A stretch of 64,000 nt of DNA from CAVVKW01 sp963749035 (GTDB lineage Bacteria > Verrucomicrobiota > Verrucomicrobiia > Chthoniobacterales > JAATET01). The notes beneath the pieces were generated by a model. That model was given only the letters and a program-made list of their open reading frames with translations. It did not search any database and was not told the DNA's origin. Location: the NCBI GenBank assembly GCA_963749035.1, contig CAVVKW010000004.1:1488001-1552000 (forward strand), given 5' to 3'. Positions 26,392 through 35,537 of this stretch are shown here, one piece after another. Made by a program: the position numbers and the translations under genes. Each line of letters opens with the position of its first letter. The stretch's first letter is position 1.

Positions 26392-27987
26392 GTGCCCAAG
26401 CTGCCAACCCGAGCGAGGTACGTTTCCGTATCTCGATGTTTCTGGAGACCATTCGTTTTCTGGTGCTTCTCAACGCTGTGCGTCATCAACTTGGCCGCTC
26501 AGATCGAGTCTGTCCCGACAGAGCCTGATTGGGACGCTCCCGAAGCTGCGAATCTTCCGGTAACGCTCGAAGAGGAACTCGCCGATCCAGACGCGACGAA
26601 TAGTCTGATGCAGGAGCTCAGTGAACCGACGCTCACCGACGAAGCGGAAGACTCCAACTTTCCGACAGATCCGCTGCCGATCGATCCTTTCCCCTCGCCT
26701 GCCGCCGAACCAAGCACCGAACCCGTCATCGGTCCAGCTCCGGAAGAATTAAACCCCGATTTCATTACCGAATCGATTCCTGAGACATACTTGGAGACTC
26801 CATTACCCAGCCCGGCCCCGAGCATCACCGAAAACGTGGTGCTGCCTGAAGCTGGATACTACCTCCCCGACCTTGCAAACCCGCTGGATCCTTTCTTCCA
26901 AATGGATGGCCTCAAGGTCCGGATTGGAGAAGTTCACATTCGTTTACCGGTCGGGATCTCCTCTCAATACGACGACAACATTTTCCAGAGCAATACCGAC
27001 ACCACCTCGGATCTGATCACAGCGATTTCGCCGACCCTCCTGCTTGGGATTGGGGACTATGCCATCCGTCAGGAAAGTTTTTTCTCGTTACGTTACACCC
27101 CGCAATTCCAATATTTTCTGGAGAACTCCGAGCTGAACACCACAAATGAGCTGTTCAACGCTGATGGTCAATACTCATTTCGCCGTTTGACGACGACCGG
27201 CTCGCTTTCATTTTCCCGTAGCTCTAACCCAACTTCCACTGATCAAGGTCGACGTGAGCGGACCCGTTACAGCTTCAGCCTGGGAAATTCTTATGCCGTA
27301 GGAGCAAAAACCTTTCTGGAGGCGGATTTAGGCGCAAATTACCAAGACGACGGCTCGAACATCGAATACACGACCGTCACACTGAGTCCGCGCTTGGCTT
27401 ACCAATTCAGCCCGAAACTAAGGCTTGGTCTTGGCCCGGTTCTCGGGGTCGTCTACGTCAGCGACGGTGGCCAACAGACTTTTCAGGGGCTGGTGCTCAA
27501 CGTGAACTACGACACCCTCGAGCGCTTCAAGTTCTCCGGAAGCCTGGGAGTTCAGGCTAGACAATTCGATGATGATTCGGCCGATAACGAAGATTTCGTC
27601 ACCCCGACGTTTGCCTTCGGTACGAGTTATAAAATCGGCGACGATGGACTTCGAATTGCCAGCCTAGACCTGTCCCGGACAGTCGGCAATTCCTCGTTTT
27701 TAAGGGGGCAGAGCGTCATCAACAACTCCGTTCGGTTCAGCTATAGGCAACCGATTTTGTCGAGATTTTCCTTTGCGATCGCCCTTCGCTATCAGGTAAA
27801 CGAATATCAAGGCGAAGACGGTGACACCGACGCGTTCGTTTCGGCGCGTCCTTCAATAGGTTATTATTTCTACCGGGACCAAATCGAGCTCTCACTATTT
27901 TACGATCGCTCCGAACGAACTTCTGAAATTGCCAGACGTGAGTTTCAGAATAACGTTTTTGGTCTCAACCTGAATCTTCAATTTTAA
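26392..27987 (+). CDS. Outer-membrane beta-barrel protein of an exopolysaccharide locus
   Basis: A 531-residue protein with an N-terminal signal (hydrophobic FWCFSTLCVINLAA), a long Pro/Glu/Asp-rich linker (about 40-150) and a C-terminal region of alternating hydrophobic strands (residues 175-531), ending in NLNLQF with the terminal Phe typical of BAM substrates. The strand content resembles the BBP2-type barrel family found beside exopolysaccharide genes. It starts with GTG. Its place directly before the sugar-phosphate transferase gene suggests a role in polymer export or anchoring; this is an inference. Confidence 0.72.
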   Translation: MPKLPTRARYVSVSRCFWRPFVFWCFSTLCVINLAAQIESVPTEPDWDAPEAANLPVTLEEELADPDATNSLMQELSEPTLTDEAEDSNFPTDPLPIDPFPSPAAEPSTEPVIGPAPEELNPDFITESIPETYLETPLPSPAPSITENVVLPEAGYYLPDLANPLDPFFQMDGLKVRIGEVHIRLPVGISSQYDDNIFQSNTDTTSDLITAISPTLLLGIGDYAIRQESFFSLRYTPQFQYFLENSELNTTNELFNADGQYSFRRLTTTGSLSFSRSSNPTSTDQGRRERTRYSFSLGNSYAVGAKTFLEADLGANYQDDGSNIEYTTVTLSPRLAYQFSPKLRLGLGPVLGVVYVSDGGQQTFQGLVLNVNYDTLERFKFSGSLGVQARQFDDDSADNEDFVTPTFAFGTSYKIGDDGLRIASLDLSRTVGNSSFLRGQSVINNSVRFSYRQPILSRFSFAIALRYQVNEYQGEDGDTDAFVSARPSIGYYFYRDQIELSLFYDRSERTSEIARREFQNNVFGLNLNLQF

Positions 27988-28042
27988 ACGAGCAAATTGA
28001 GTGATTTATCTGATTGGCAGTTAAGGGTCTGCCGCTAGCCTC

Positions 28043-29440
28043 ATGATCCGTTCGCGCACCAAAGGGCTTTTCAACGCCTACATCGTCGCTCAATCGCTGG
28101 CGCTCCAAGCTTCGTTTTGGATTTACCTTCTTTCTTTAAAGGCTGCATTTGGGATGGATCTGGATAGTTCGCGCTATTTTTCCTACTCGCTCATCGCGCT
28201 GTTCGGACTTCTTATTCATCTCTTCGGGATCGACCTGACTTCAACGAATCTACTAACGGCGGACCCACTGCGCGCAGCAAGACTCTCGATCCGGCAAACC
28301 GCTTACGTCGCGGGCGCGCTGATGTTCATGCTTCTGCTAACGAAGGATACCTACATCTCCAGGCTATTTCTCTTCTCGTATCTTGGCGTCCTCCTCGCGG
28401 TGCTTTTTGGCGTCAACATGCTCGCGCCCCCATGGCTGTGCCGTTTTTTTTTCTCAGGACGCCACAAAACGAACACTCTCTTGATCGGACCTCCCGAGCG
28501 ATTGAAAGACATGGAAGGTTGGTTGCGCATTGTCAGGAATTACGGCGTCGAAATCGTGGGGGTGCTCTGCCGAGACGAGAACCGTTCGATTGACAAAATT
28601 CCGGTGCTCGGCGCGCCCGAAGATCTACCCAAGATTCTATCGGATGTTTCCATCCAGTCGGTTCTTCTTTTGGAGATCCCATCCGATCGCGAACGACTCG
28701 GTGAAATCCTGAACTCTTGTGAAGTCGCGGGCGCCCGCCTGTCAGCGGTCAACTCTCTGTCCGAGGCATTTCGTCATTCTTTGCGATATTTCCACCATTT
28801 CGGTCACGATTTCGTCAGTATCCGCGAGGAACCGTTGCAGGACCCGATTGCGCGGGTTTCCAAGCGAGCCTTCGACGTATTGTTGACCCTTCCGATTGTC
28901 ATCGTGGCCTTGCCGATTCTGACGCTCTTGGTTTTGGTCATTCACCGTCGGCACTCCCCGGGTCCACTATTCTTTCGGCAAGCACGCACGGGCCTCGATG
29001 GCCAGCCTTTCGAGATCCTGAAGTTCCGGACCATGTCGACGCACAACGACGACCCAGCCCGTCAGGCAGAGAAATCCGACCCGCGGATCTTCACGGGAGC
29101 TCACTTCCTCCGGCGGACCAGCATTGACGAGTTTCCGCAGTTTTTCAACGTTCTCCGTGGAGACATGAGTATCGTTGGGCCCCGCCCCCACATGCTCGAG
29201 CACGACGCAAAGTTTGCCGCTGTCTTTCGCTCCTACCACGTTCGGTCTTTCATCAAGCCGGGTCTCACGGGCCTTGCGCAAATCCGAGGGTACCGGGGTG
29301 AGGCGAAATCCGACACCGACATCCGCCGACGGGTCGAGTGTGACATTGAATACATTGAACGTTGGTCGCTGCTGATGGACATCCTGGTTATTTTCCGAAC
29401 AGCGTGGCAGGTCATCCGGCCACCGCGATCGGCTTACTGA
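28043..29440 (+). CDS. Exopolysaccharide-initiating polyprenyl glycosylphosphotransferase
   Basis: A 465-residue inner-membrane enzyme of the WcaJ/WbaP class, which loads a sugar-1-phosphate onto undecaprenyl phosphate. The N-terminal third has about four helices. Residues about 145-240 are a nucleotide-binding-like domain (NTLLIGPPERL). The last 200 residues are the catalytic domain: RAFDVLLTLPIVIVALPIL (helix), PGPLFFRQARTGLDG, FEILKFRTM, RTSIDEFPQFFNVLRGDMSI, VGPRPHM, KPGLTGLAQIRGYRG. Glucose or galactose cannot be distinguished. It lies 55 bases after the barrel gene. Confidence 0.93.
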   Translation: MIRSRTKGLFNAYIVAQSLALQASFWIYLLSLKAAFGMDLDSSRYFSYSLIALFGLLIHLFGIDLTSTNLLTADPLRAARLSIRQTAYVAGALMFMLLLTKDTYISRLFLFSYLGVLLAVLFGVNMLAPPWLCRFFFSGRHKTNTLLIGPPERLKDMEGWLRIVRNYGVEIVGVLCRDENRSIDKIPVLGAPEDLPKILSDVSIQSVLLLEIPSDRERLGEILNSCEVAGARLSAVNSLSEAFRHSLRYFHHFGHDFVSIREEPLQDPIARVSKRAFDVLLTLPIVIVALPILTLLVLVIHRRHSPGPLFFRQARTGLDGQPFEILKFRTMSTHNDDPARQAEKSDPRIFTGAHFLRRTSIDEFPQFFNVLRGDMSIVGPRPHMLEHDAKFAAVFRSYHVRSFIKPGLTGLAQIRGYRGEAKSDTDIRRRVECDIEYIERWSLLMDILVIFRTAWQVIRPPRSAY

Positions 29441-29500
29441 TCGACTACACCCGCTGCCCATTTTCGTTCGACCCGCGGGCGTTCGTGCGCCAGCGTTTTA

Positions 29501-30070
29501 ATGATGTCCGTGTCACCAACTCCACCCTCACCGGATTTCGTTAGTGGAGACGCCTGGTATTGCGTCCGCACCCGTCCCAAACAAGAAAGGATCACCTCCC
29601 AAATGCTGCGTTCCGAGGTCGGCATCGAGGTCTTCTGTCCGTTCGTTCGGTTCAAGCGGGCTCGCCGAGGCGGGGCGATGTGGGTCACCGAAGCACTTTT
29701 TCCCGGATATCTCTTCGCGAAGTTCGATATCGTCGAGCAGATGCGCCACGTCAACGCAACCCGCGGGGTCGCGAAAATTCTGTCCTTCGGCGGGACTCCC
29801 GCCATCGTTCCGGCGGAAGTCATTTCGGCCGTTCGCGAAAGTATGCCGCCGTCCGAGGAGATCATCATGATTCCCGACACGCTCCAGACCGGTGATGAGG
29901 TCAAGATCATTTCGGGTCCCTACTCCGGAATCCAGACGATTGTCACGCGAGTGATCCCCGCCCGGCAGCGGGTCGGAATTCTTCTCGAAATCCTCGGATC
30001 CGAGCGCGAGGTCGAGGTCGATGCAGAAGCGGTCCTGACGGGAATCAGCCGCCCAATGATCCAACGGTGA
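29501..30070 (+). CDS. NusG/RfaH-family transcription antitermination factor
   Basis: A 189-residue NusG paralogue. The NGN domain reads AWYCVRTRPKQERITSQML, then FCPFVRF and ALFPGYLFAKFD; the KOW domain reads TGDEVKIISGPYSGIQTIV. Its position 60 bases after the initiating glycosyltransferase, the divergent N-terminal region and the lack of neighbouring rplK/secE argue for a specialised RfaH/UpxY-like factor that helps transcription through a long polysaccharide operon, not housekeeping NusG. The downstream operon is not in the window because secA follows. Confidence 0.88.
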   Translation: MMSVSPTPPSPDFVSGDAWYCVRTRPKQERITSQMLRSEVGIEVFCPFVRFKRARRGGAMWVTEALFPGYLFAKFDIVEQMRHVNATRGVAKILSFGGTPAIVPAEVISAVRESMPPSEEIIMIPDTLQTGDEVKIISGPYSGIQTIVTRVIPARQRVGILLEILGSEREVEVDAEAVLTGISRPMIQR

Positions 30071-30259
30071 TCGGAACAGCCTCCTTGGACGCCTTGAACC
30101 GACAGCCCTTTCTCCGTCACCTTCCGCTCGCTAGCGGGAAGCGAACACGGCGAGGACACTCCGCTTACCATCGGCAGTAGCCCGATTTGCCATTTACAAG
30201 AAGCTCAATCCGCCGTTGATTCTCCATTCCCCGGCAGGGAAAGTCCGGGCACTCAAGGC

Positions 30260-33259
30260 ATGATAAATTGGTTAATCAAAGCGATCGTTGGCTCGAAAAA
30301 CGTCCGTGAGCTCAAGTCGATGCAACCGCTGGTCAGACAGATCAACGAAACCGCAGAATCTCTGCAGAGCCTCTCCGACGACGCCCTCCGACAGAAGACC
30401 GCCAACTGGAAGGCGGAGCTAAGCCACATCACCGACAACGACGAGCTCCAAGCCCGTCTCGACGAGCTTCTCCCGGAAGCCTTTGCCGTGGCGAAAGACG
30501 CGGCCCGGCGGCTCTGCGGGCGACAATTCACCGTCTGCGATCAACCCGTCGTCTGGAACATGGTGCAATTCGACGTCCAGCTGGTTGGCGGGATGGTTCT
30601 TCATCGAGGACGCATCGCCGAGATGGCCACCGGCGAAGGAAAGACGCTCGTCGCGACAGCACCGGTTTACCTCAACGCCCTTTCCGGCCGCGGTGTGCAC
30701 GTCGTCACGGTGAATGATTACCTCGCGCTCCGCGATTCCCAGTGGATGGCTCAACTCTACGAGTTCCTTGGCCTTACCGTCGGTTGCATCCAAGAAGACC
30801 AGAACCCGACCGAGCGGCGTCAGCAATACGAGGCAGACATCACCTACGGCACAAACGCTCAGTTTGGTTTTGACTACCTGCGGGACAACGGCATGGCGTC
30901 TTCACGCGATCAGCAGGTTCAGCGCCGCCACTACTACGCCATCGTTGATGAGGTCGACTCCATCCTCATCGATGAAGCCCGCACGCCGCTCATCATCAGC
31001 GGTCCGGCCACGGTCTCGACGCACCAATACGATCGCTTCAAACCGCTCGTCGATCAGCTCGTCAAACGTCAGAACCAACTCTGTTCCCGCCTCGTTACTG
31101 AAGGGCGCGAACTGATCGACAAAGGAGCCAAGGAAGATCGCGAGCTTGGCGCTCGCCAGCTGCTGAAGGTCAAGTTCGGCCAACCGCGCAACAAACAGCT
31201 GACCCGCGCCATGGAGGACCCCGAGATGCGCCGCCTCATCGACAAGGCTGAGCTGTATTTCTTTCAGGACAACTCGACGAAAGAGCAGCTCATCGAGCTC
31301 AAGGAAGATTTGTTTTTCACCGTCGACGAGCGTCAGCACGACGCTGACCTCACCGAGAAAGGTCGCAATTTTCTCAACCCCGACGACCCGGACGCATTTG
31401 TCCTTCCCGATCTCCTCACGGAATTCGCCGACATCGAGACGAATTCCGGGCTCTCCGACGCCGAGAAAGCCGAAGCCAAGTCTTCGCGCCAGGCCTTCTG
31501 CGACGCGCAGTCCGAGCGCATTCACAACATCACGCAGCTCCTCAAGGCTTACTGCCTCTACGAACGCGACGTCGAATACGTTGTCGAAGAAAACAAGGTC
31601 ATCATCGTTGATACCTTCACCGGGCGTAAAATGGCCGGACGGCGCTGGAGCGACGGCCTTCATCAGGCCGTGGAAGCCAAGGAAGGCGTCCAAATCGACC
31701 GCGAAACTCAAACGCTCGCCACGATCACGATCCAAAACTATTTCCGCCTCTACGACAAACTCGCTGGCATGACGGGCACCGCCGAGACCGAGGCCAACGA
31801 GTTCAACGACATCTACGGACTCGACGTCAACGTCATCCCGACCAACCGCCCCGTCGCTCGCGTCGACAGCAACGACATCATCTTCAAGACCCGGCGCGAG
31901 AAGTATAATTCCGTCGTCGAAGAGATTCGCACCGCTCACGCCCGCAACCAACCCGTCCTCGTCGGCACGGCCAGCGTCGAATCATCCGAAGTGATGAGCC
32001 GAATGCTGAAGCGCGAAAAGATTCCCCACACCGTTCTGAACGCGAAGTTTCACCTTCAAGAAGCGGAAATCGTCCAGCGCGCCGGCTTGCCCGGCGCCGT
32101 CACCATCTCGACCAACATGGCTGGTCGCGGAACCGACATCAAACTCGGGGAAGGCGTTATCGACGCAGGCGGGCTCTACGTCATCGGCACCGAACGTCAC
32201 GAATCCCGCCGCATCGACCGACAGCTCCGCGGTCGCTGTGCCCGTCAGGGTGATCCGGGCCTATCGAAATTTTTCGTCAGCTTCGAAGACGATCTCATGC
32301 GGAACTTCGGCGCCAGCGACCGAATGACGAAAATCATGGAGACCTTCGGCATGAAGGAAGGCGAGGAACTCGAACATCCTTGGCTGAATAAAAGCGTCGA
32401 AACAGCCCAGAAGCGCGTGGAACAGCGCAACTACATGATCCGGCGACGGACGCTCGAGTTCGACGACGTCATGAACCAGCAGCGCGAAGTCGTTTACGGC
32501 TACCGCAACGAGGTCATGGATACCGATGATCCACGCTCGATGATTTACGAAGTCATCGACGAAGTTGTTCCGGCGCAGGTTCGCCAATTTCTCGAGACCC
32601 CCGAAAACGAGATCGAACCCGACTACGCCGGTCTTCTGAATTGGCTGAACACAACGTTTCCGCTCGGACTCTCCGCTGACAAAGCAAGCCTCGAAGGGAA
32701 AAGCATCGAGGAGAACTCCGAATATCTCATCGAGACCATCAAGCACGCTTATGAACAGAAGGCCGCCATCGAAGAGCCGACGGCGCTCAAGGGCCTAGAG
32801 CGTTACATCATCCTCAACGCCATCGACCGTCTCTGGCAGGAACATCTCTACGCCATGGACGGACTGCGCGAAGCGGTCTCCCTCCGCGCCTTCGGTCAGA
32901 AAGACCCACTCGTCGAATACAAGAACGACGGTTACGCCATGTTCGTCGAGCTCATGGACAACATCCGCGGCGAAGTCCTTAACAATCTCTTCCGTAGCAC
33001 GACGAACCTCCAAGCTTTCGAAAAACTCCTCTCGACACTCCCACAAAGTCTCCGCCACGGCATGCTCAGCGGCGATCTGACTCTCGGGGGCTCAGCCGCC
33101 GAACAGATGGAAGACGAGGATGGCGAGGAAGAGGAGCCAGCCGAGAAACCGAAGTTGGAAATCCCAATGAAGCGCGAACAACCTCGCGTTGGCCGCAACG
33201 ACCCGTGCCCTTGCGGCAGTGGTAAAAAATTCAAAAACTGCTGCGGGCGCACCGGGTAA
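30260..33259 (+). CDS. secA: Protein translocase ATPase SecA
   Basis: Motor of Sec export, 999 residues. Walker A is MATGEGKT, the DEAD-type motif is IVDEVDSILIDEARTPLIIS, the second helicase domain has VGTASVESSEVMS and TNMAGRGTDIKLG, and the tail has the zinc-binding SEC-C motif PCPCGSGKKFKNCC. It is longer than the 830-900 residues usual in the family, with extra sequence around residues 280-330 in the first nucleotide-binding domain. It stands 190 bases after the NusG-like gene. Confidence 0.97.
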   Translation: MINWLIKAIVGSKNVRELKSMQPLVRQINETAESLQSLSDDALRQKTANWKAELSHITDNDELQARLDELLPEAFAVAKDAARRLCGRQFTVCDQPVVWNMVQFDVQLVGGMVLHRGRIAEMATGEGKTLVATAPVYLNALSGRGVHVVTVNDYLALRDSQWMAQLYEFLGLTVGCIQEDQNPTERRQQYEADITYGTNAQFGFDYLRDNGMASSRDQQVQRRHYYAIVDEVDSILIDEARTPLIISGPATVSTHQYDRFKPLVDQLVKRQNQLCSRLVTEGRELIDKGAKEDRELGARQLLKVKFGQPRNKQLTRAMEDPEMRRLIDKAELYFFQDNSTKEQLIELKEDLFFTVDERQHDADLTEKGRNFLNPDDPDAFVLPDLLTEFADIETNSGLSDAEKAEAKSSRQAFCDAQSERIHNITQLLKAYCLYERDVEYVVEENKVIIVDTFTGRKMAGRRWSDGLHQAVEAKEGVQIDRETQTLATITIQNYFRLYDKLAGMTGTAETEANEFNDIYGLDVNVIPTNRPVARVDSNDIIFKTRREKYNSVVEEIRTAHARNQPVLVGTASVESSEVMSRMLKREKIPHTVLNAKFHLQEAEIVQRAGLPGAVTISTNMAGRGTDIKLGEGVIDAGGLYVIGTERHESRRIDRQLRGRCARQGDPGLSKFFVSFEDDLMRNFGASDRMTKIMETFGMKEGEELEHPWLNKSVETAQKRVEQRNYMIRRRTLEFDDVMNQQREVVYGYRNEVMDTDDPRSMIYEVIDEVVPAQVRQFLETPENEIEPDYAGLLNWLNTTFPLGLSADKASLEGKSIEENSEYLIETIKHAYEQKAAIEEPTALKGLERYIILNAIDRLWQEHLYAMDGLREAVSLRAFGQKDPLVEYKNDGYAMFVELMDNIRGEVLNNLFRSTTNLQAFEKLLSTLPQSLRHGMLSGDLTLGGSAAEQMEDEDGEEEEPAEKPKLEIPMKREQPRVGRNDPCPCGSGKKFKNCCGRTG

Positions 33260-33356
33260 CGTTAAGCCTCCGTCCCGAGCCTCTGCGCAATGGGCAGCGG
33301 GCGGAGAAAGCCCCTTCCCTCAGCCGGGGCGAACATTGCGCCCAGCGGGTTAACTC

Positions 33357-34484
33357 CTAAACGATTCGGTTTGTCGTTTGCGGATCAAACAGGTGGACCC
33401 GATCCGCATCCACTGCGAAGCGCATCCGGCGCGCACTCGCGGTGTGATCCGCTCCTTGGTGGCTGCGGCTAATCAGACTGTGCTCACCCGTCGTCAGATA
33501 GAAGTAGGTCTCGGAACCCATCGGCTCGACGAGATCGATAACCGCCGCAAACTCATTTCGCCCCGCCTTCCCGACCGCGTTCTCGACAACAGTGCAATCT
33601 TCCGGGCGCACACCAAGGGTCACTTCATTCCCCACGTAGGCGGCGATCGCCGGCGACCGGGACCCGAGGTCCAGCTCGATTGTCCCAGTCCCCAATTCTT
33701 TGAACTTGATGCCCTCGGGCGTCCCGGAAAGCGTTCCTTTGACAAAATTCATCTGCGGACTCCCGAGAAATCCGGCTACGAACAGATTTTTCGGCTCGTT
33801 GTATAACTTTAGCGGCGTGTCGACTTGCTGGATCACGCCGTGGCTCATCACCACGATCCGCGTTCCCATGGTCATGGCCTCGACCTGATCGTGCGTGACG
33901 TAAATCATCGTCGCCTGCAGACGCTGATGAAGCTTTGTCAGCTCCGTCCGCATCTGAACCCGCATCTTCGCGTCGAGATTCGACAACGGTTCGTCGAACA
34001 GGAACACCTTCGGTTGACGCACAATGGCTCGACCCACCGCCACTCGCTGACGTTGTCCCCCTGAAAGTGCTTTCGGTTTTCGGTCGAGAAGTTCCGAGAG
34101 TCCCAGGATCTCGGCAGCCTCATTCACCCGCTTGTTGATTTCCGTCTTCGGATATTTTCGAATCTTCAATCCGAACGCCATGTTGTCCCGGACGGACATG
34201 TGCGGGTAGAGAGCGTAATTCTGGAAGACCATCGCGATGTCGCGATCCTTCGGCGGGGTGTCATTCACGCGTTTGTCTCCAATCAGTAGATCCCCGTCCG
34301 AGATCTCCTCGAGGCCCGCGATCATTCTCAGCGTCGTGCTTTTTCCGCACCCTGATGAGCCGACGAAGACCATGAATTCACGATTTTCAATCTCGAGGTT
34401 GAAGTTGTCCACGGCGGTGACATCCGTGCCTTTCTTCTCACCGGGATAGACCTTCTTGATGTTTCGGAGGGTTACTGCGGCCAT
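33357..34484 (-). CDS. ugpC: ABC transporter ATP-binding protein, UgpC/MsmK/MalK type
   Basis: A 375-residue importer ATPase of the multi-sugar group. Walker A GSSGCGKSTT, signature ALSGGQRQRVAVGRAIVRQP, Walker B VFLFDEPLSNLDAK and the H-loop VTHDQVEAM are intact, followed by a TOBE-type regulatory domain (about 240-370) ending HLFDPQT. This group energises maltose, trehalose, glycerol-phosphate or other sugar importers and is often shared between permeases. No permease or binding protein is adjacent, so a shared ATPase is likely. Confidence 0.9.
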   Translation of the reverse strand: MAAVTLRNIKKVYPGEKKGTDVTAVDNFNLEIENREFMVFVGSSGCGKSTTLRMIAGLEEISDGDLLIGDKRVNDTPPKDRDIAMVFQNYALYPHMSVRDNMAFGLKIRKYPKTEINKRVNEAAEILGLSELLDRKPKALSGGQRQRVAVGRAIVRQPKVFLFDEPLSNLDAKMRVQMRTELTKLHQRLQATMIYVTHDQVEAMTMGTRIVVMSHGVIQQVDTPLKLYNEPKNLFVAGFLGSPQMNFVKGTLSGTPEGIKFKELGTGTIELDLGSRSPAIAAYVGNEVTLGVRPEDCTVVENAVGKAGRNEFAAVIDLVEPMGSETYFYLTTGEHSLISRSHQGADHTASARRMRFAVDADRVHLFDPQTTNRIV

Positions 34485-34661
34485 AACCGTAGATACGTAA
34501 TAGCCGGGACCTCGTTAGGCAATCTTCAGCTTCTTCGGAAACACACGGCAGGTCCAAACCGTCACATTTTCGATTCGATACAATCGCTCAGACCCCATTT
34601 GAGAATTTCAGCAGAGCCGAACGCCACCCCTCGGATCGCTTCCTTTCATTCTCCAAGCGAA

Positions 34662-35537
34662 TCACCGACGCACCCATACGCTCGCGGATCTTCCAGCCTC
34701 GCATCGCGCCATAATCGGTGCGGCATCGTCAGTGACCCACCCACTCGTGAAGCCAAGGAGCGTTTGTGCGTCACACTCGCGAGAGTTCGTCGAAAGCAAC
34801 AGCCGCCCCCCATCCTCGACCAATCCACCCGCCAGCTCGACCAATGACGAAAAATGCTCGACCGCCCGAAACACTCTCCCCGACTTTCCCCGCGAGAAAG
34901 TTGGCGGATCGACGACGACCACGTCGAAGCGTTCACCACGGCGCGCCAATCGTGGAAGAACCTGAAAGACGTCGTCGGCGAAGAATCGGTGTCGTCCCGA
35001 CGCCATCAGATCGTTGAGTTCGAAATTCTTCCGCCCTCGATCTAGAGCTCTCTTTGCCAAATCAACGCTCAGCGTTCGCGCACCGGCCCTCGCTGCGGCG
35101 ACCGAGAAGGCACACGTGTATGCAAAGCAATTCAAGGTTCGCGCCGGCAAAAGACTCTCCAGGTAATTTCGATTATCGCGTTGATCGCAAAACAGCCCCA
35201 CCGAGTAGCCGGCCCCAAAGTCGATTTCGAACCTTAGTCCGCGCTCCTCGACGACCCGCGTCAATGCCCCGCCGCTCGTCCCCCATACCTGTTGGGGGAC
35301 ATCGCTCCTTCCAGGCTGTTTCACGAGCGGCCGATAAAAGACCCGCTCAATCTGTAGCCCCGTTATCTGGGCCCACTCCATCAAATCTTTCACCAACCGG
35401 TCTCCGTCGCGCGGGCTGCTGATCAGAAAATCATCACCGAAACGGTCAACCCACTCGTCGTATCCGGTCCCAACTCGATGAGCATTCGTTAGCTCCGCTG
35501 CGTACCGCGCGAAGTCAGCCTGACCGATCCACCTCAT
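34662..35537 (-). CDS. Class I SAM-dependent methyltransferase, RlmI-like
   Basis: A 291-residue methyltransferase. It has the SAM-binding phrase LNCFAYTCAFSVAAARAGA, the acidic strand end TLSVDLAKRALDRGRKNFEL and the catalytic DPPTFSRGKSGRVF, the DPPxF pattern of 23S rRNA cytosine methyltransferases such as RlmI. The N-terminal PUA domain of true RlmI is missing, so it is a short relative. The start at 35537 overlaps the M48 peptidase stop (ATGA on the minus strand); the longer upstream reading is not used because it runs back into that gene. Confidence 0.8.
   Translation of the reverse strand: MRWIGQADFARYAAELTNAHRVGTGYDEWVDRFGDDFLISSPRDGDRLVKDLMEWAQITGLQIERVFYRPLVKQPGRSDVPQQVWGTSGGALTRVVEERGLRFEIDFGAGYSVGLFCDQRDNRNYLESLLPARTLNCFAYTCAFSVAAARAGARTLSVDLAKRALDRGRKNFELNDLMASGRHRFFADDVFQVLPRLARRGERFDVVVVDPPTFSRGKSGRVFRAVEHFSSLVELAGGLVEDGGRLLLSTNSRECDAQTLLGFTSGWVTDDAAPIMARCEAGRSASVWVRR

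Noticed and set aside
33286..33352. Possible secA terminator (GCCCC/GGGGC and GCGCAATG/CATTGCGC)
   Set aside because: Loops are long and no T-run follows.
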